Shown one piece after another: positions 5,305 through 5,663 of a DNA stretch of 5,663 nt (position 1 is the first letter of the stretch; every line of letters starts with the position of its first letter). Both the position numbers and the translations under genes were made by a program. A model generated the notes under the pieces. It saw only the letters and a program-made list of their open reading frames with translations, made no database searches and had not been told where the DNA came from. This DNA comes from Myxococcota bacterium (GTDB lineage Bacteria; Myxococcota; Polyangia; GCA-2747355; JAKLHH01): contig JAKLHH010000574.1 of the NCBI GenBank assembly GCA_022710245.1, forward strand, positions 1-5,663, read 5' to 3'.

Positions 5305-5663
5305 ACTTCGCCATCAGCTCCCTGATCAGCTGGAGGCCGCGCTTCATCTCGTCCGGGGTGAGCTTCCCGTTCTTGGTGAAGTAGACCTTGCGATCCCTGC
5401 CGATGATGATGACCACGTCCTTGTCGTTGCAGTCCCCGAGGTCCCACGCCTTCTTCAGGCGGTGATCCGGGTCGGTGAGGATCAACGAGTTGAACTTGGC
5501 CATCTTCTGGCGCACCGCGCGGCGGATGAAGACGTTCGGCTTCCAGGTGTCCTTCATGTTCACGACGCCGATGCCGCGGTACTTGTTGCGGTCGAGGTTC
5601 TGCGACTTGAGCAGGTCGCGGAAGGGCTCGTTCTGCTCCTTCTCGTCGGGGTCGGTGTAGAAG
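5303..5663 (-). CDS. C-terminal part of a YtfJ-family thioredoxin-fold protein
   Basis: The last 119 codons of a gene that begins beyond the right edge are present, ending in TAG at 5305-5303. The reading frame is open to the window edge, so the GTG at 5563 is internal and not the start. Visible parts are an upstream charged segment ending NKYRGIGVVNMKDTWKP, then FIRRAVRQKMAKF, SLILTDPDHRLKKAWDLG, VVIIIGRDRKVYFTKNGKL and TPDEMKRGLQLIRELMAK. The pattern of an AW-x-L segment, a VVVxxxDGxVxxxKxGxLTPEE-like strand-turn-helix and a final amphipathic helix matches the C-terminus of E. coli YtfJ, a periplasmic protein of unknown function with a thioredoxin-like fold. The N-terminal half, including any signal peptide or active-site cysteines, is outside the window. 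The single Cys visible, in GDCNDKD, is not a CxxC motif. The gene converges on the sigma factor gene and shows no operon link to it. Confidence 0.68.
   Translation of the reverse strand, partial: FYTDPDEKEQNEPFRDLLKSQNLDRNKYRGIGVVNMKDTWKPNVFIRRAVRQKMAKFNSLILTDPDHRLKKAWDLGDCNDKDVVIIIGRDRKVYFTKNGKLTPDEMKRGLQLIRELMAK

Noticed and set aside
5256..5447. Alternative minus-strand open frame overlapping the YtfJ-like gene
   Set aside because: It is a shadow in another frame; the frame ending at 5303 matches the YtfJ C-terminus and stays open to the window edge.

Overview
The window is GC-rich throughout and densely packed with ordinary bacterial chromosomal genes. Two secreted lipoprotein genes, an FG-GAP propeller family whose C-terminal signature I associate with myxobacteria, an ECF-type sigma factor and a complete glutathione pathway together suggest a Myxococcota or related deltaproteobacterial genome. 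That placement is inference; no rRNA or other phylogenetic marker is present. I see no tRNA, CRISPR array, insertion sequence or prophage gene.

Layout. Positions 1-172 (-) hold the N-terminus of a lipoprotein that probably belongs to the YfbK-like von Willebrand factor A family and runs off the left edge. A 110-bp divergent intergenic region with an inverted repeat and a candidate promoter separates it from 283-1944 (+), a lipoprotein with eight FG-GAP/VCBS-like repeats. Converging on that gene is a two-gene glutathione operon on the minus strand: gshB (4162-3182), then a cyanobacterial-type glutamate-cysteine ligase, gshA (3117-1987). Between the two cistrons lie a two-tier hairpin and a second small hairpin that would hide the Shine-Dalgarno sequence of the TTG-initiated gshA. 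Divergent from gshB, on the plus strand, a 106-residue protein of unknown function (4411-4731) overlaps an ECF-like sigma factor (4731-5255) through TGATG. Three spaced copies of a short GC-rich repeat follow. On the minus strand, entering from the right edge, is the C-terminal part of a YtfJ-family thioredoxin-fold protein (5663-5303).

How the genes work together. The gshB-gshA pair makes glutathione: the ligase joins glutamate and cysteine, and the synthetase adds glycine. The small protein and the sigma factor are almost certainly translationally coupled, so the small protein is a candidate modulator of the sigma factor. The YtfJ-like protein may also be redox-related, but nothing beyond proximity links it to glutathione. 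The lipoproteins are probably independent envelope genes.

I did not find a clearly undescribed multi-gene system. The points most worth a second look are the small-protein/sigma pair, the intercistronic RNA structures between gshB and gshA, and the inverted repeat upstream of the left-hand lipoprotein gene.
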